A stretch of 64,000 nucleotides of DNA from Aliikangiella maris (GCF_040719265.1 NZ_JBFDAH010000022.1:1-64000); one strand, 5' to 3'; counted from the stretch's first letter, positions 15,158 to 24,590 are shown. Notes: a model not told the origin generated them from the letters alone. A program made the numbers and translations.

Positions 15158-18100
15158 TTAGCTAGAGCTCGCTTTCCACAAATGTCCTCTTAACTGCTCA
15201 AGCACCATATCTAACTGATTCCCCAAAACCTTATCTAACTGCTTAGCGCCCCCTCTAAAAGCAGGTAAATCGTTGACAAAATCTCTATCGATAATCACCT
15301 CATGAATAAGCTGTTTAGCCAGTCTAGCTAACCATTTGCGTTGAACGGGTGTCCAAGGTTTAAGTGTATAAATGATCTCCATTGCTTTGTTTACCCTCAT
15401 TTCAAATGGGATCAATGCTTCACCAAGCGCCGCTTGACGAATGTATCCAATAATACTGGCGGCAATATCTTGATTAGTTTGATTACGCCAAGCGGTCGCT
15501 AAATTAGCTTCGCTAAAGCCCTCATTATCGAGCTGCAATTTAATGGCTTTGAGTTCTGCGCGCGTGAGATCTTTGGGTCTGTTAACGACAGCCGCGATCG
15601 CTGAGCGTTCGTTAACAGCGGTTTTAATATATTGGTTAAACCCTTCGAGATAATCCTCAGGCTTCTCATAACCACTAAAGGATTGTTCACGCTTAATCAG
15701 CTCATCATCACCTTCATGGATGATTGGTTTGTAATCAGTGCCAATTAAAAATTTTACACTCTCGATTTGTTCTAAAAATTTAGCATGTTTGCGAATAAAA
15801 CTTGCTGCTTGTTTCGGGCCTAACTCATGTAAATGCTGATGCAGCTTACTTGGCTCAACTCCCCATGCACTTTCTAACTCATCAAGTTTTTGTTTAACCT
15901 TCGAGTTAGATTCGGCTTTACTCTGAGCTTTTCTTAAAACTCGCATAACCTTTTGATTAATTTGATCGAGTACGTCATCGGCATGAGAAGTGCTGGCTAA
16001 TGTGCCCGGTGAGTTAAGTGCATTTTCAAGTGAAACTTCATTGGTTATTTCATTAACGAGCTGCGCCAAACTGATATTGGGATTTTTAACGATTGGCTTC
16101 ATGGTAGAAACTTTTTCGAGTGACTTATAGATATCCACCGGATCGTAAATTTTAAACACCGTCTTACCAATCTCGTCACTTCGCCGCGTAGCACGTCCCA
16201 GCATTTGCTCGTACAAAATTCTAGACTTTACTCGCCGCAAGAATACTAGATGAGCAATTTTTGGAACATCGATCCCCGTTGTTAACAAATCAACGGTGAT
16301 TGCTATATTGGGGTAACGTTCATTCTTGTAGTTCTTAATGAGTTGTTTGACTTTATCGCTTTGTCCGGTAATTTTTCTTACCGCGGCCTCTTTATATTCG
16401 CCATTATAAAGCGCTTTAAACTCTACATCTAAAAGTCGTTTAATCATATCGGCGTGAAGATCGGTACTACAAAAAATCATGATCTTTTCATCACCAAATG
16501 GATCGAGCTCTTGCGCTAACTGCTCGCAGATGACTTTATTAAATCCTTCAGTAATCACTCGGCGATTAAAAGATTCAACATCAAACTTCATTTCGTCTTC
16601 AAGTTCCGCAGTTTCAACTTCTCCTGTTTGAGTGTCTATTGCGGTAACGGTTTCGCCCTTCTCAAACTTAATACCATTTTTAGATAAAAGTGTTTCATAT
16701 CTGATTGGTGGCTCATGATCAATTAACCAATCATCAGCAACAGCTTCGCGATAAGAATAAGTGTAAACCGGCTTACCGAATATTTGTGTGGTATGCAAAG
16801 CAGGTGTGGCCGTTAGACCTATTTTATGAGCATCAAAATAATCTAAAACTCTTCGATAGCTGGAAAGATACTGAGATGCATCGCGATTACTTAGCTCACC
16901 TTCAGTCATTTCTTGATCGAGCGTATACCCTCTGTGAGCTTCATCAATAATAATACAATCAAATTCATCGATAGGCGGTGGTGAATCTGACATAAAAATG
17001 CGCTTAACCATTGCCTGCACCGTCGCAACCTGAATACGAGTTTCCGCTTCTGCGGCTTTATCGGCAAGCTCAGCAATATTGTAAATTTTTGAAAGACTTC
17101 TTCCTTGTTCTAATTGTGTGTCGGTAAAGGAGTCATTCGCCTGGTCACCTAAACTCGTTCTATCGACTAAGAATAAAATTCGTCTAAAGCGCTCTGCTTT
17201 AAGAAAGCGGTACATTAAACTAATAATAGTTCGAGTTTTACCAGTACCGGTGGCCATCGCTAATAGACAATTTTTTTGTCCATTTTTAAAAGCTTCTTCG
17301 ACACTTAAAACGGCTTTCTCTTGATAGTCACGTAATTTAAGATAACCAAATGGTTCTTTATCCAGCTTTAACTCGGCTTCTTTAAGACTTCTTTTCAATC
17401 TGTCTAAGAGACCATCTGGACTATGAAAGCTTTGATGCGGCTTTTTTGTATTACTCGTATGCCGAACATCTCTAAACCAGGTACCCGATTTTTCTTTTAG
17501 CTGTTTAACATAAGGACGCCCGTTACAAGAGTACACAAAGGGAATATGGTAATGACCTTCCGCTTCATCTACCCAAGCAATTGTCCGTCCTTCAATTTCC
17601 CAGGCGGGAGTCATTTGCTCTAATGCACTAAACCCCTTCGAATATCGTTCCGCTTGCGGTATTTTTCCTGCAACATCGACATTTTCTTTTTTAGCTTCTA
17701 CCACCGCGATTGGGACCAAACCAGCAAATAGCACATAATCTGCCCGACCATTCTTACCGGCATAACGAGTGGGCCACTCTGCAATGGCTTTGTTTTTCCC
17801 CTTTTCTGGTCGGCCACCTTTTGCATAAGTTAGCTCTTGAGAATCAGCTTCCCAACCAGCGTCGATGAGCTGCTGGTCAATGACGATACGAGTAAGCTCT
17901 TCATTAAGAGTAAATAGCGATGTCGCTTTGTTGATTTGCTGATGAACCGCTGCAAGATAATCTTTCGAAGCCGCCGCGTCGGATTCCTTTGTCTCAGCTA
18001 ATTGCTGCTTAAGATCGGTTATCCTAGCTTCAAATGATTGCCTCTGCTGTTCAACGGTCGACTCATTCAGTTTAGCTTGCTGCTCAAAGTGGCGAGCTTC

Positions 18101-18691
18101 TTCATCCATCATTTCAGCAAGCGCAGCGAACTCTTCTTTTTCGCGCGTTATCAGTTCCGTTAGTTGCTGGTTATTCTCTAGTTTTTGATTTGCATCGGTT
18201 AGTTGACCTTTAAGCTTTTCGATTTCTTCCTGAAGGGTTCTCAGTTGGATACTGGGATCTTGAGGGGGGATAAACGCGCCAGGCCTAAAATCTATGCCTT
18301 GTTTCCCAAAAGATTGGTGATACCAGACAGCCAAGCTGCGAGCTATTTTTAAACCATCCATCGCATCTTTGTGCTTCGTTTTAAAACGATGAACGGCTTT
18401 ATTGCCTTCACGGCGTAGCGTATGAAATAAATCTTGAATACTTCTTTCTAAACGAATTTCACGACCAACTTTAAATAATAATTCTTTTTGGGTCGTTTGT
18501 TCGTTAAAGTCAATGTCACATCTTGCAGCGATATCTTCGGCGAATGCTTCTCCGAGTTGACGCAACTTAACTAACGTCATGTTAGGATCACTAGCAAACC
18601 CCTTTTCTGCGCCATTTGCCAATTGAAAGAATATAGGATCATGTTCTTTCAGAAATTCAAAATTGCTTCCAGTTTTCATCCGATGAACCAT
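15158..18691 (-). CDS. hsdR: Type I restriction endonuclease subunit HsdR
   Basis: The motor and nuclease subunit, about 1177 residues from the chosen ATG at 18689-18691 (MVHRMKTGSNFEF); an in-frame ATG 45 bases earlier adds an atypical leader. Order: an N-terminal DUF4145-like helical domain, a coiled coil (about 150-235), a PD-(D/E)XK nuclease (GRADYVLFAG then VVEAKKE), a DEAD-type helicase with MATGTGKTRT and IIDEAHRGY, a second helicase domain (TTGIDVPKIAHLVFLRR, then QMLGRATR) and an EcoEI-type C-terminal domain. It cuts unmethylated DNA after ATP-driven translocation together with HsdM and HsdS. It is the first gene of the leftward island. Confidence 0.95.
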   Translation of the reverse strand: MVHRMKTGSNFEFLKEHDPIFFQLANGAEKGFASDPNMTLVKLRQLGEAFAEDIAARCDIDFNEQTTQKELLFKVGREIRLERSIQDLFHTLRREGNKAVHRFKTKHKDAMDGLKIARSLAVWYHQSFGKQGIDFRPGAFIPPQDPSIQLRTLQEEIEKLKGQLTDANQKLENNQQLTELITREKEEFAALAEMMDEEARHFEQQAKLNESTVEQQRQSFEARITDLKQQLAETKESDAAASKDYLAAVHQQINKATSLFTLNEELTRIVIDQQLIDAGWEADSQELTYAKGGRPEKGKNKAIAEWPTRYAGKNGRADYVLFAGLVPIAVVEAKKENVDVAGKIPQAERYSKGFSALEQMTPAWEIEGRTIAWVDEAEGHYHIPFVYSCNGRPYVKQLKEKSGTWFRDVRHTSNTKKPHQSFHSPDGLLDRLKRSLKEAELKLDKEPFGYLKLRDYQEKAVLSVEEAFKNGQKNCLLAMATGTGKTRTIISLMYRFLKAERFRRILFLVDRTSLGDQANDSFTDTQLEQGRSLSKIYNIAELADKAAEAETRIQVATVQAMVKRIFMSDSPPPIDEFDCIIIDEAHRGYTLDQEMTEGELSNRDASQYLSSYRRVLDYFDAHKIGLTATPALHTTQIFGKPVYTYSYREAVADDWLIDHEPPIRYETLLSKNGIKFEKGETVTAIDTQTGEVETAELEDEMKFDVESFNRRVITEGFNKVICEQLAQELDPFGDEKIMIFCSTDLHADMIKRLLDVEFKALYNGEYKEAAVRKITGQSDKVKQLIKNYKNERYPNIAITVDLLTTGIDVPKIAHLVFLRRVKSRILYEQMLGRATRRSDEIGKTVFKIYDPVDIYKSLEKVSTMKPIVKNPNISLAQLVNEITNEVSLENALNSPGTLASTSHADDVLDQINQKVMRVLRKAQSKAESNSKVKQKLDELESAWGVEPSKLHQHLHELGPKQAASFIRKHAKFLEQIESVKFLIGTDYKPIIHEGDDELIKREQSFSGYEKPEDYLEGFNQYIKTAVNERSAIAAVVNRPKDLTRAELKAIKLQLDNEGFSEANLATAWRNQTNQDIAASIIGYIRQAALGEALIPFEMRVNKAMEIIYTLKPWTPVQRKWLARLAKQLIHEVIIDRDFVNDLPAFRGGAKQLDKVLGNQLDMVLEQLRGHLWKASSS

Positions 18692-18887
18692 AGTTATTCT
18701 TAGTAACCCACACAATATTCCATGAGTTACCATCAAAAATCGAGACTAACATTTTGACCTGAACAAGTAAATAATCAGTTAAAATCCTAGAAAAACACTA
18801 AAATATCTATTTTTCAGACAACACCTATAATAAGTCTAATTTTTAGCATAGAGAGATATTTACCTTTGTGCTTTTTTAATATCACAC

Positions 18888-18984
18888 TTACCGCTCAGAC
18901 TAAAGATAACCAGTAAATTGGGACTGTCTGGTTTTATCTTGAGAGACGTGTCTTTCGCTTATTCGATATTCATGCGCGGTTAAC
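18888..18984 (-). repeat. attC-like inverted repeat downstream of an isolated cassette-like gene
   Basis: The minus strand starts GTTAACCGCGC and ends GAGCGGTAAG. An inner hairpin pairs CTCAAGATAAAACCAG with CTGGTTATCTTTAGTCTGAG. The outer boxes pair with one bulged base, as in attC, but the R' box (GGTAAGT) deviates from GTTRRRY. It lies 11 bases after the 18995 gene stop. The rest of the 300 bp between hsdR and that gene holds nothing else I can support. Confidence 0.4.
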
Positions 18985-18994
18985 ATTTTTAAAT

Positions 18995-19327
18995 TTACTT
19001 CATAAGATCTATATAAGTAGCAGTAGTACAACTATCACTTGTAGGGTTATAAACCCTTACTTTTTTTGAACCCGTTGAGAAAGCGAATAAAGCAGTAGAG
19101 TAAAGTCGATTAAAAAACTCGGCAGAAGGAGCATTTTCTCTAAGAAAAATAATATTCATATTTGCACACGGCCCACTACCACCGGATACTGTTATAAAAA
19201 TATTGTCCGTGACACCATCAGAAGAAGTTCCAACACGAGTAATTTCTGCATTTTTTACTAATTCACCCGAAAAACAATTTCCACTAGCTAATAATAACAA
19301 TAGACTTAGAATTTTATACTTTTTCAT
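18995..19327 (-). CDS. Small secreted protein, paralogue of the cassette protein at 2504
   Basis: A 110-residue protein with signal peptide MKKYKILSLLLLLASGNCFS and cysteines that could pair in the mature part. The segment LYSTALFAFSTGSKKVRVY followed by DSCTTATYI matches the same region of the 2504-2824 product. No domain name can be assigned. It reads leftward from repeat copy 2 and ends at an attC-like hairpin, so it looks like a single integron cassette stranded on the right side of the defence island. Confidence 0.7.
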   Translation of the reverse strand: MKKYKILSLLLLLASGNCFSGELVKNAEITRVGTSSDGVTDNIFITVSGGSGPCANMNIIFLRENAPSAEFFNRLYSTALFAFSTGSKKVRVYNPTSDSCTTATYIDLMK

Positions 19328-19375
19328 TTCTTAGTTCCTAGATATTAATAACATATTGAACACCTCAAATCTTAC

Positions 19376-19488
19376 TAATCTTCAAGCGAGTTTTTACTCT
19401 GTTCACATAATTTTGACATCAGCATCTTACAGCAAGGAAGGTAATTTTCAAGGTGTTATTACTCCGCTTTACAGCTAATAAATACAGA
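19376..19488 (-). repeat. Direct repeat copy 2 at right edge of the defence island
   Basis: It matches 3483-3595 in the same orientation. Upstream in the minus direction is a short tandem repeat of TAAATACAGAGTTAT (two full copies and a part, about 19479-19520). The 333 bp between the 18995 gene and the ChaC-like gene contains this repeat and no gene I can support. Confidence 0.75.
19424..19451 (-). promoter_or_regulatory. Candidate promoter for the 18995 gene
   Basis: The minus strand has TTGAAA (19446-19451), a 16-base spacer and TAAGAT (19424-19429), the same positions and spacing as in repeat copy 1. It reads toward the secreted-protein gene about 100 bases away. Confidence 0.5.
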
Positions 19489-19660
19489 GTTATTAAATAC
19501 AGAGTTATTAAATACAGAAGTCTAAATATCTATTTATTAATTAATCGATCATCCCATGCAACTGGACGACGAAATCTATATTCCTTTACAATACCTATGA
19601 ATTTAGAGCCGATTTTAATTTACAACACTTCATCAACTTGTGTAGGAAAAAACAAACCGC

Positions 19661-20242
19661 ATGTCCCACAATACCCAAGCAATAAATAAAACCCGTCAGA
19701 ACCTTTCAGAATTTGAGGAAATTTGGCTATTTGGATATGGCTCGCTGATTTATAAAGTAGATTTTCCCATACTCGATCAATCACAAGCATATATTCAAGG
19801 TTGGACAAGACGATTTTGGCAAGGTAGTCACGATCATCGCGGAACACCAGAAAAACCCGGTAGAGTTTTAACCTTGATTAATGCGCCAGATGAAATCTGT
19901 CATGGCATGGCTTATCGAGTTTCGCATGAAGTTTTCGATCATTTAGATCATCGAGAAAAAAATGGTTATCTACGATTTGAAACCGATTTAGTTTTTAACT
20001 CAAAAAAAACAATTAAAGGTTTGGTTTATATTGCGCCTGAAGACAACGATGCATTTTTAGGCCCTGCAAGTGAACAACAAATTGCGCAGCATATTTTTAA
20101 CAGTAAAGGTCCGAGCGGCGAAAATAAGGAATATGTTTTAAAGCTGGCAAAGGCACTTCGACAACTCAATCTAGTCGACTCACATGTATTTGCGATTGAA
20201 ACATGGCTCAACCAATTTGAAACAGAGACTCAAAACAATTAA
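19661..20242 (+). CDS. ChaC-like gamma-glutamylcyclotransferase
   Basis: A 193-residue cytosolic enzyme of the ChaC family, which breaks glutathione into 5-oxoproline and Cys-Gly. The substrate-binding loop is FGYGSLIY (24-31), followed by RRFWQGSHDHRGTPEKPGR and the catalytic-type Glu in HREKNGY (E99). Length and motif order match bacterial ChaC. No SD sequence is obvious. It is transcribed away from the defence island and marks the start of ordinary chromosomal genes on that side. Confidence 0.9.
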   Translation: MSHNTQAINKTRQNLSEFEEIWLFGYGSLIYKVDFPILDQSQAYIQGWTRRFWQGSHDHRGTPEKPGRVLTLINAPDEICHGMAYRVSHEVFDHLDHREKNGYLRFETDLVFNSKKTIKGLVYIAPEDNDAFLGPASEQQIAQHIFNSKGPSGENKEYVLKLAKALRQLNLVDSHVFAIETWLNQFETETQNN

Positions 20243-20263
20243 AACTGCCAGCAATTATACGGC

Positions 20264-20899
20264 TTACTGATTCACTTGTTCAGTTTGAGTCGTTTCAGTT
20301 TTAATAATGGTTTCAGCTTTATTGATATCAGTCTGTAGCGTTTCTGTTGGAAGCGTTTTTTGCGTTATATTTGAAACAGAGGTATCGATGGCTTTATTTT
20401 GCGGTATTGAACTAACCTGTGATTTCAATTGATTGACTTGATCTTTCAATCGAGTATTTTCTTTATTTAACCAGCCTGCTCGCCCTTCTTGACGCTTTGC
20501 CTCTTCATTAGCCTCGGCAACTTGTTTTTTTAATTCAACAATTGTCTGCTGAGCTTGTGAAGAGTCAGCAGACTGATTTTCCTTTATTGCTGATAATTCA
20601 TTTTGAGTGGAAAGTAGTTGTTTATCGAGTTCATCAATTTTTTGCTCTAATTGTTTTATTTGTTGCGCATCGGCATTAATTCTAGCCTGAAACTGTTGCG
20701 TAATTTTATTCGTCACTTCTGTGTTTAATAATTGAACAGCTTCATAGCCAGCCCAACTAAGAAAGCCCACGGTAACAATTATAAACAACAGTGAATTTCG
20801 ATGAAATCGGATAAAGCTTTGCGAAGCGCCACAAAAAGGACAATCCTGCTGATTTTTAGCCAGATTTCTTCGACAACTGATACAACGGTTTTGACTCAT
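20264..20899 (-). CDS. Zinc-ribbon, single-pass membrane, coiled-coil protein
   Basis: A 211-residue protein. Two CxxC pairs at the N-terminus (CISC at 6-9 and CPFC at 20-23) form a likely zinc ribbon. One membrane helix follows at about 36-56 (LLFIIVTVGFLSWAGYEAV), then a long coiled coil rich in Gln, Glu and Lys (about 75-165) and a Thr-rich tail. The layout suggests an inner-membrane protein with the zinc ribbon in the cytoplasm and the coiled coil in the periplasm. No family is recognised. It is convergent with the ChaC-like gene, 21 bases from its stop. Confidence 0.7.
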   Translation of the reverse strand: MSQNRCISCRRNLAKNQQDCPFCGASQSFIRFHRNSLLFIIVTVGFLSWAGYEAVQLLNTEVTNKITQQFQARINADAQQIKQLEQKIDELDKQLLSTQNELSAIKENQSADSSQAQQTIVELKKQVAEANEEAKRQEGRAGWLNKENTRLKDQVNQLKSQVSSIPQNKAIDTSVSNITQKTLPTETLQTDINKAETIIKTETTQTEQVNQ

Positions 20900-21268
20900 A
20901 AATACATTGTTCGATTATTTATCAATACTTTAAGGGTCTAGGATAGCATGTCGTCAAAGAATAGAATAGTAACTACCGAGTTCTAATTAGCACAATACAT
21001 AGTGACTTGTCTCGCTGTTTTATTTGAAAGTTTACTGAATATGCAATGATTAATTTTATCAAAGGTCTGCTGGCATTTTCTCGATTTGCGTTATTTTCTC
21101 TGTTTACTCTCATTCCCTCTATTTGGTGACGCTTTCTCAATTGAGCATTGATATTTATATTATCGAGATATTAAAACTAAAAACCCTTGCAAATATTGGC
21201 AAACCCGCATAAAAAGATTATTCACCAACCTTTGCCAAGCAATTTTTTCTGATGAGTGGTTTACCCAA
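20900..21268. other. Intergenic region with candidate paaK promoter
   Basis: A 369 bp AT-rich divergent spacer between the zinc-ribbon gene and paaK. I see no gene. A possible promoter is TTGCAA (21187-21192), a 17-base spacer and TAAAAA (21210-21215), about 50 bases before the paaK start. Confidence 0.35.
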
Positions 21269-22594
21269 ATGAAACCAGACTTAACACCTTATCACCCTAT
21301 TGAGACTGCTAGTATTGATGAACTAAGGGCGCTACAACTCGACCGACTGAAAAACAGTATTCGACACGCCTATGACAATGTCGCTTTTTATTATCACTAC
21401 TTTAAATCGCATGGTGTTCATCCAAGAGATATTCAAAGTTTAAGCGATCTTGCTAAACTTCCAATGACCACGAAAGCACATTTACGAGAAAACTACCCCT
21501 TTTCAATGTTTGCCGTACCCATGGATCAAATCGTGCGTATTCACGCTTCAAGCGGCACAACAGGAAAACCCACGGTTGTTGGTTATACCGAAAATGATAT
21601 TCAAATGTGGTCAGAAGTCGTTGCTCGCTCAATTCGTGCAGCGGGCGGCCAGCAAGGTGACATGGTACATATTGCTTATGGATACGGTTTATTCACTGGC
21701 GGCCTGGGCGCTCACTATGGTGCAGAAAAACTGGGCTGCACAGTCATCCCTATGTCTGGTGGGCAAACCGCCAAACAAGTTCAACTGATTAAAGATTTTA
21801 ATCCCGATATTATTATGGTGACACCCTCTTATATGCTAAATATAGCCGATGAAATGGAACGCCAGCGAGTCAACATAAAAAAGCTAAAGTTAAGAGTTGG
21901 TATTTTTGGTGCCGAGCCTTGGAGTGAGTCCATGCGTCAACAACTAGAGCAGCGATTGTCGATTGATGCCGTTGACATTTATGGCTTATCCGAAGTTATA
22001 GGACCCGGCGTTGCACAGGAATGTGTCGAAACTAAAGATGGACCAACTATCTGGGAAGACCATTTTTACCCTGAAATAATAAACCCCGAAACTGGCGAAG
22101 TGTTGCCCGATGGCGAGTTAGGCGAATTGGTTTTTACCAGCTTAACCAAAGAAGCTTTACCAATTATACGGTATCGTACCGGAGATTTAACACGCCTGCT
22201 TCCTGGCTCAGTCAGAACCATGCGCCGCATGCAAAAAATAACCGGACGTACTGATGATATGCTGATTATTCGCGGCGTTAACGTTTTTCCGTCACAAATT
22301 GAAGAGCAAGTTTTATCAACAAAAGAACTTTCGCCACATTATCAAATCGAAGTTGTGCGTGAACAAAACCTCGATAAGATTAAGGTTATAGTAGAAATAA
22401 TGCCTGAAAAAAATCGTTCTACGACAAAGCCGACTCAGTTAATAGCAGACCACGAAAATATTAAAAACACATTAAAAGAAAAAATTAAATCTTTTATTGG
22501 CATCAATACCGAAGTTGATATCTTGCCAACTGGAAAAATTCCCCGTTCGGAAGGAAAAGCACAACGCGTCATCGATAAACGTGAACCAGTTTAG
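21269..22594 (+). CDS. paaK: Phenylacetate-CoA ligase (PaaK-type)
   Basis: A 441-residue adenylate-forming enzyme that joins phenylacetate or a related aryl acid to CoA. The P-loop-like motif is HASSGTTGKPTVVGYT (about 91), followed by GAEPWSESMR, YGLSEVIGPGVAQEC, the hinge YRTGDLTRL and the C-terminal GKIPRSEGKAQRV carrying the catalytic Lys. The order and length match PaaK. No other phenylacetate catabolism gene (paaABCDE, paaF, paaZ) lies in the window, so the enzyme may serve another aryl acid. Confidence 0.92.
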   Translation: MKPDLTPYHPIETASIDELRALQLDRLKNSIRHAYDNVAFYYHYFKSHGVHPRDIQSLSDLAKLPMTTKAHLRENYPFSMFAVPMDQIVRIHASSGTTGKPTVVGYTENDIQMWSEVVARSIRAAGGQQGDMVHIAYGYGLFTGGLGAHYGAEKLGCTVIPMSGGQTAKQVQLIKDFNPDIIMVTPSYMLNIADEMERQRVNIKKLKLRVGIFGAEPWSESMRQQLEQRLSIDAVDIYGLSEVIGPGVAQECVETKDGPTIWEDHFYPEIINPETGEVLPDGELGELVFTSLTKEALPIIRYRTGDLTRLLPGSVRTMRRMQKITGRTDDMLIIRGVNVFPSQIEEQVLSTKELSPHYQIEVVREQNLDKIKVIVEIMPEKNRSTTKPTQLIADHENIKNTLKEKIKSFIGINTEVDILPTGKIPRSEGKAQRVIDKREPV

Positions 22595-22670
22595 CAATTA
22601 TCATCTTTCATGATGGACTGAGATTACGTATAATCCAGTGCGTTTTTTCTAAATCTGATTGGGAATTCAA

Positions 22671-23069
22671 ATGAAAAAAATGTTTAACGATTTGCTGCAA
22701 ATGACTTATGAACAAGATCAACCGCAGCGATTGATGATGCTGTTTGCTAAAGCTGAAGTGGCTGAACCCGAAAAAAACAATGATGATCAGCAAGGCACAA
22801 TTACCCCTGTAATGTGTGTGGATAAATTACCAGAAGAACTTACGACATTTTCATCACTGGTTGATGAAGCAGACTCGATTGAAAAGGACTGGAATTTTGT
22901 ATTTATTGCATCACTAAGTGGTGAGCAAGGACTAACGCCCTCCTCAGAAGATACGGAGCCCTTTTTAAACCAAATGATTAATGATGTGCAAACCGGCATG
23001 AACATTCATCGTTATGTTATTTTTGATCGTGAAGAAAATCCAATAGAGCTTGAAGCAAATTTACATTAG
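22671..23069 (+). CDS. Small conserved gammaproteobacterial protein of unknown function
   Basis: A 132-residue soluble acidic protein. The ATG at 22671 is preceded by GGGA; an in-frame TTG lies 12 bases earlier. It has a conserved block TPVMCVDKLPEEL and a C-terminal SSEDTEPFLNQMI. From memory, relatives in marine and pseudomonad genomes are often labelled ribonucleotide reductase subunit alpha, but nothing here resembles a reductase, so that name is probably a propagated error. Confidence 0.65.
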   Translation: MKKMFNDLLQMTYEQDQPQRLMMLFAKAEVAEPEKNNDDQQGTITPVMCVDKLPEELTTFSSLVDEADSIEKDWNFVFIASLSGEQGLTPSSEDTEPFLNQMINDVQTGMNIHRYVIFDREENPIELEANLH

Positions 23070-23115
23070 AACAAGCAATTTTAAATCTGTGCATAATCAA
23101 ATTGAGTGCCATTTC

Positions 23116-23190
23116 ATTCGCTGTATTAACATTCGCTGTATTAACATTCACTGTATTAACATTCACTGTATTAACATTCACTGTATTAAA
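23116..23190. repeat. Five-copy 15 bp tandem repeat
   Basis: Five head-to-tail units of ATTCRCTGTATTAAC (23116-23190). The first two have G and the last three have A at the variable position; the final base of unit 5 differs. It is non-coding and lies between the small conserved protein gene and the MCP remnant. Confidence 0.9.
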
Positions 23191-23244
23191 AAGTGAATAG
23201 AATAATAAGTAAAAAATATTTTATACAACAACCAAACCAAAAAA

Positions 23245-23274
23245 CTAACCGACTGTTAATTAATAGTCGGTTAG
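23245..23274 (-). terminator. Rho-independent terminator of the chemoreceptor remnant
   Basis: A perfect 10 bp stem (CTAACCGACT and AGTCGGTTAG) with a 10-base loop. On the minus strand it is followed by a T-run (AGTTTTTTGG). It overlaps the stop codon at 23271-23273. Confidence 0.8.
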
Positions 23275-24590
23275 CTGACGCGAAACTGTTTCAGTGCAAC
23301 TTGTAAGTTTTCACTTAGCCCGTCAATCGAAGAAGCTTGATTATAAGTATTCTTCGCAGTACTTACGCCACTTTTGGCTAACTCAAAAATTCGATGTACC
23401 ACATCACTCACAGATTTTACCGCTGTCGATTGCTCACCAAAGCTGGTAGTAATTGACATACTTTGCTGATAGATCTTATCGAATGATTCACGTACGGCAG
23501 TCAGCTGTTGTTCAGCGGTACGTACCACTTGCGCACTCTCATTGGCATTTTGTGAACTCTGATACATTTTTGCCGCAGCATTCTCAGTTGATTGACGAAT
23601 ACTGGCAATTACACTTTCAATTTCTGAAGTCAACTCTTGCGTTCTTTGCGCAAGTGAGCGAACTTCATCAGCAACCACCGCAAATCCGCGCCCTTGCTCT
23701 CCGGCTCGAGCCGCTTCAATAGCGGCATTTAAAGCGAGCAAATTAGTCTGTTCAGCTACGGACTTGATAACGGTTAAAATCGCTTCAATCTGTTGACCAT
23801 GCTCACTGATTTGAACTAATGTTTTTGAAGAACTTTGAAATTCTTCTCCAACCGTATTGGTGGTTTTCACCAATAATTCAATTCGCTGCATCATCTCATT
23901 AAAACGAACACTAATTTTTGCAAATTCATCTTGACTTAAAATACGCGCTCTTAGTGAGAGATCCGACTATATTTCAATTTGTGTCATTGTCTCGAGTAAA
24001 TGGCTCAGCGGTTTTTCGATTGAGCGAAAGATTGAAAGACCAAAAATAATCACAACAATTACAACGATAAAAATAATAATTATAAAAATAAGGTTTTGAA
24101 ATTCCAACTGATTACTGTTTTGTTCGATTTCTTGTGAAGCAATTTCTTTTTCTAAAAGTACAATTTTATCCAGACTTATCAATAGTGGATCAAGACTGGT
24201 ATATAAATTTAAATCAACAAAATTTCCTAAACTATAAGCCGACTCATCAGCAACATGTTGCTGTAATGTTTCAATCGCTTTAATTGATTCAGAAAACAAT
24301 GGCTTTGTCGCTTGAATTTGTTCGATCTCTTGTTCATTATTTGCCGTCCGTTCAAGCTGCGCCCAAAAATCAAGCGCGCGAGTTTTACCATGTTCAAGTT
24401 TAGTTTTTGCATCTTTCCAGATTACCATTCCCGAACGAGCCTTATGCGCAGTATCAATAATGTTATGGGTATAGACTTGAATGAGTTGATTTAAAAGTTG
24501 AGATTTCTCAAGCCTCGACTCTAATACCTGCGGGGCCAGTTCATTACTTTGGCGAATACTCTGCAATACAATTAGCGTAATAAGTCTAAC
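23271..24590 (-). pseudogene. Methyl-accepting chemotaxis protein, broken
   Basis: The frame reads through a periplasmic or four-helix-type sensor, one membrane helix (IFIIIIFIVVIVVIIFGLSI), a HAMP domain and the MCP signalling domain with hairpin motif IKSVAEQTNLLALNAAIEAA. A TAG at 23967-23969 interrupts the HAMP domain between TQIEI and SDLSLRARI in the same frame. The 5' end has no start codon or complete first membrane helix: the open frame begins after a TGA at 24591-24593 and enters at RLITLIVLQSIRQ. Loss of both features argues for decay; readthrough or sequence error at one codon would not repair the 5' end. Confidence 0.85.

Noticed and set aside
21269..22594. Phenylacetate degradation operon
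   Set aside because: Only the ligase is present; none of the other pathway genes lie in the window.
22659..23069. Ribonucleotide reductase alpha subunit
   Set aside because: The 132-residue protein has none of the reductase motifs; the label used for relatives appears to be an error.
23116..23190. Repeat block as a CRISPR array
   Set aside because: Units are 15 bp and adjacent, with no spacers and no cas genes nearby.
23271..23894. Stand-alone short chemotaxis protein starting at 23894
   Set aside because: It is the C-terminal half of the broken chemoreceptor; the ATG is internal to the HAMP/signalling region.
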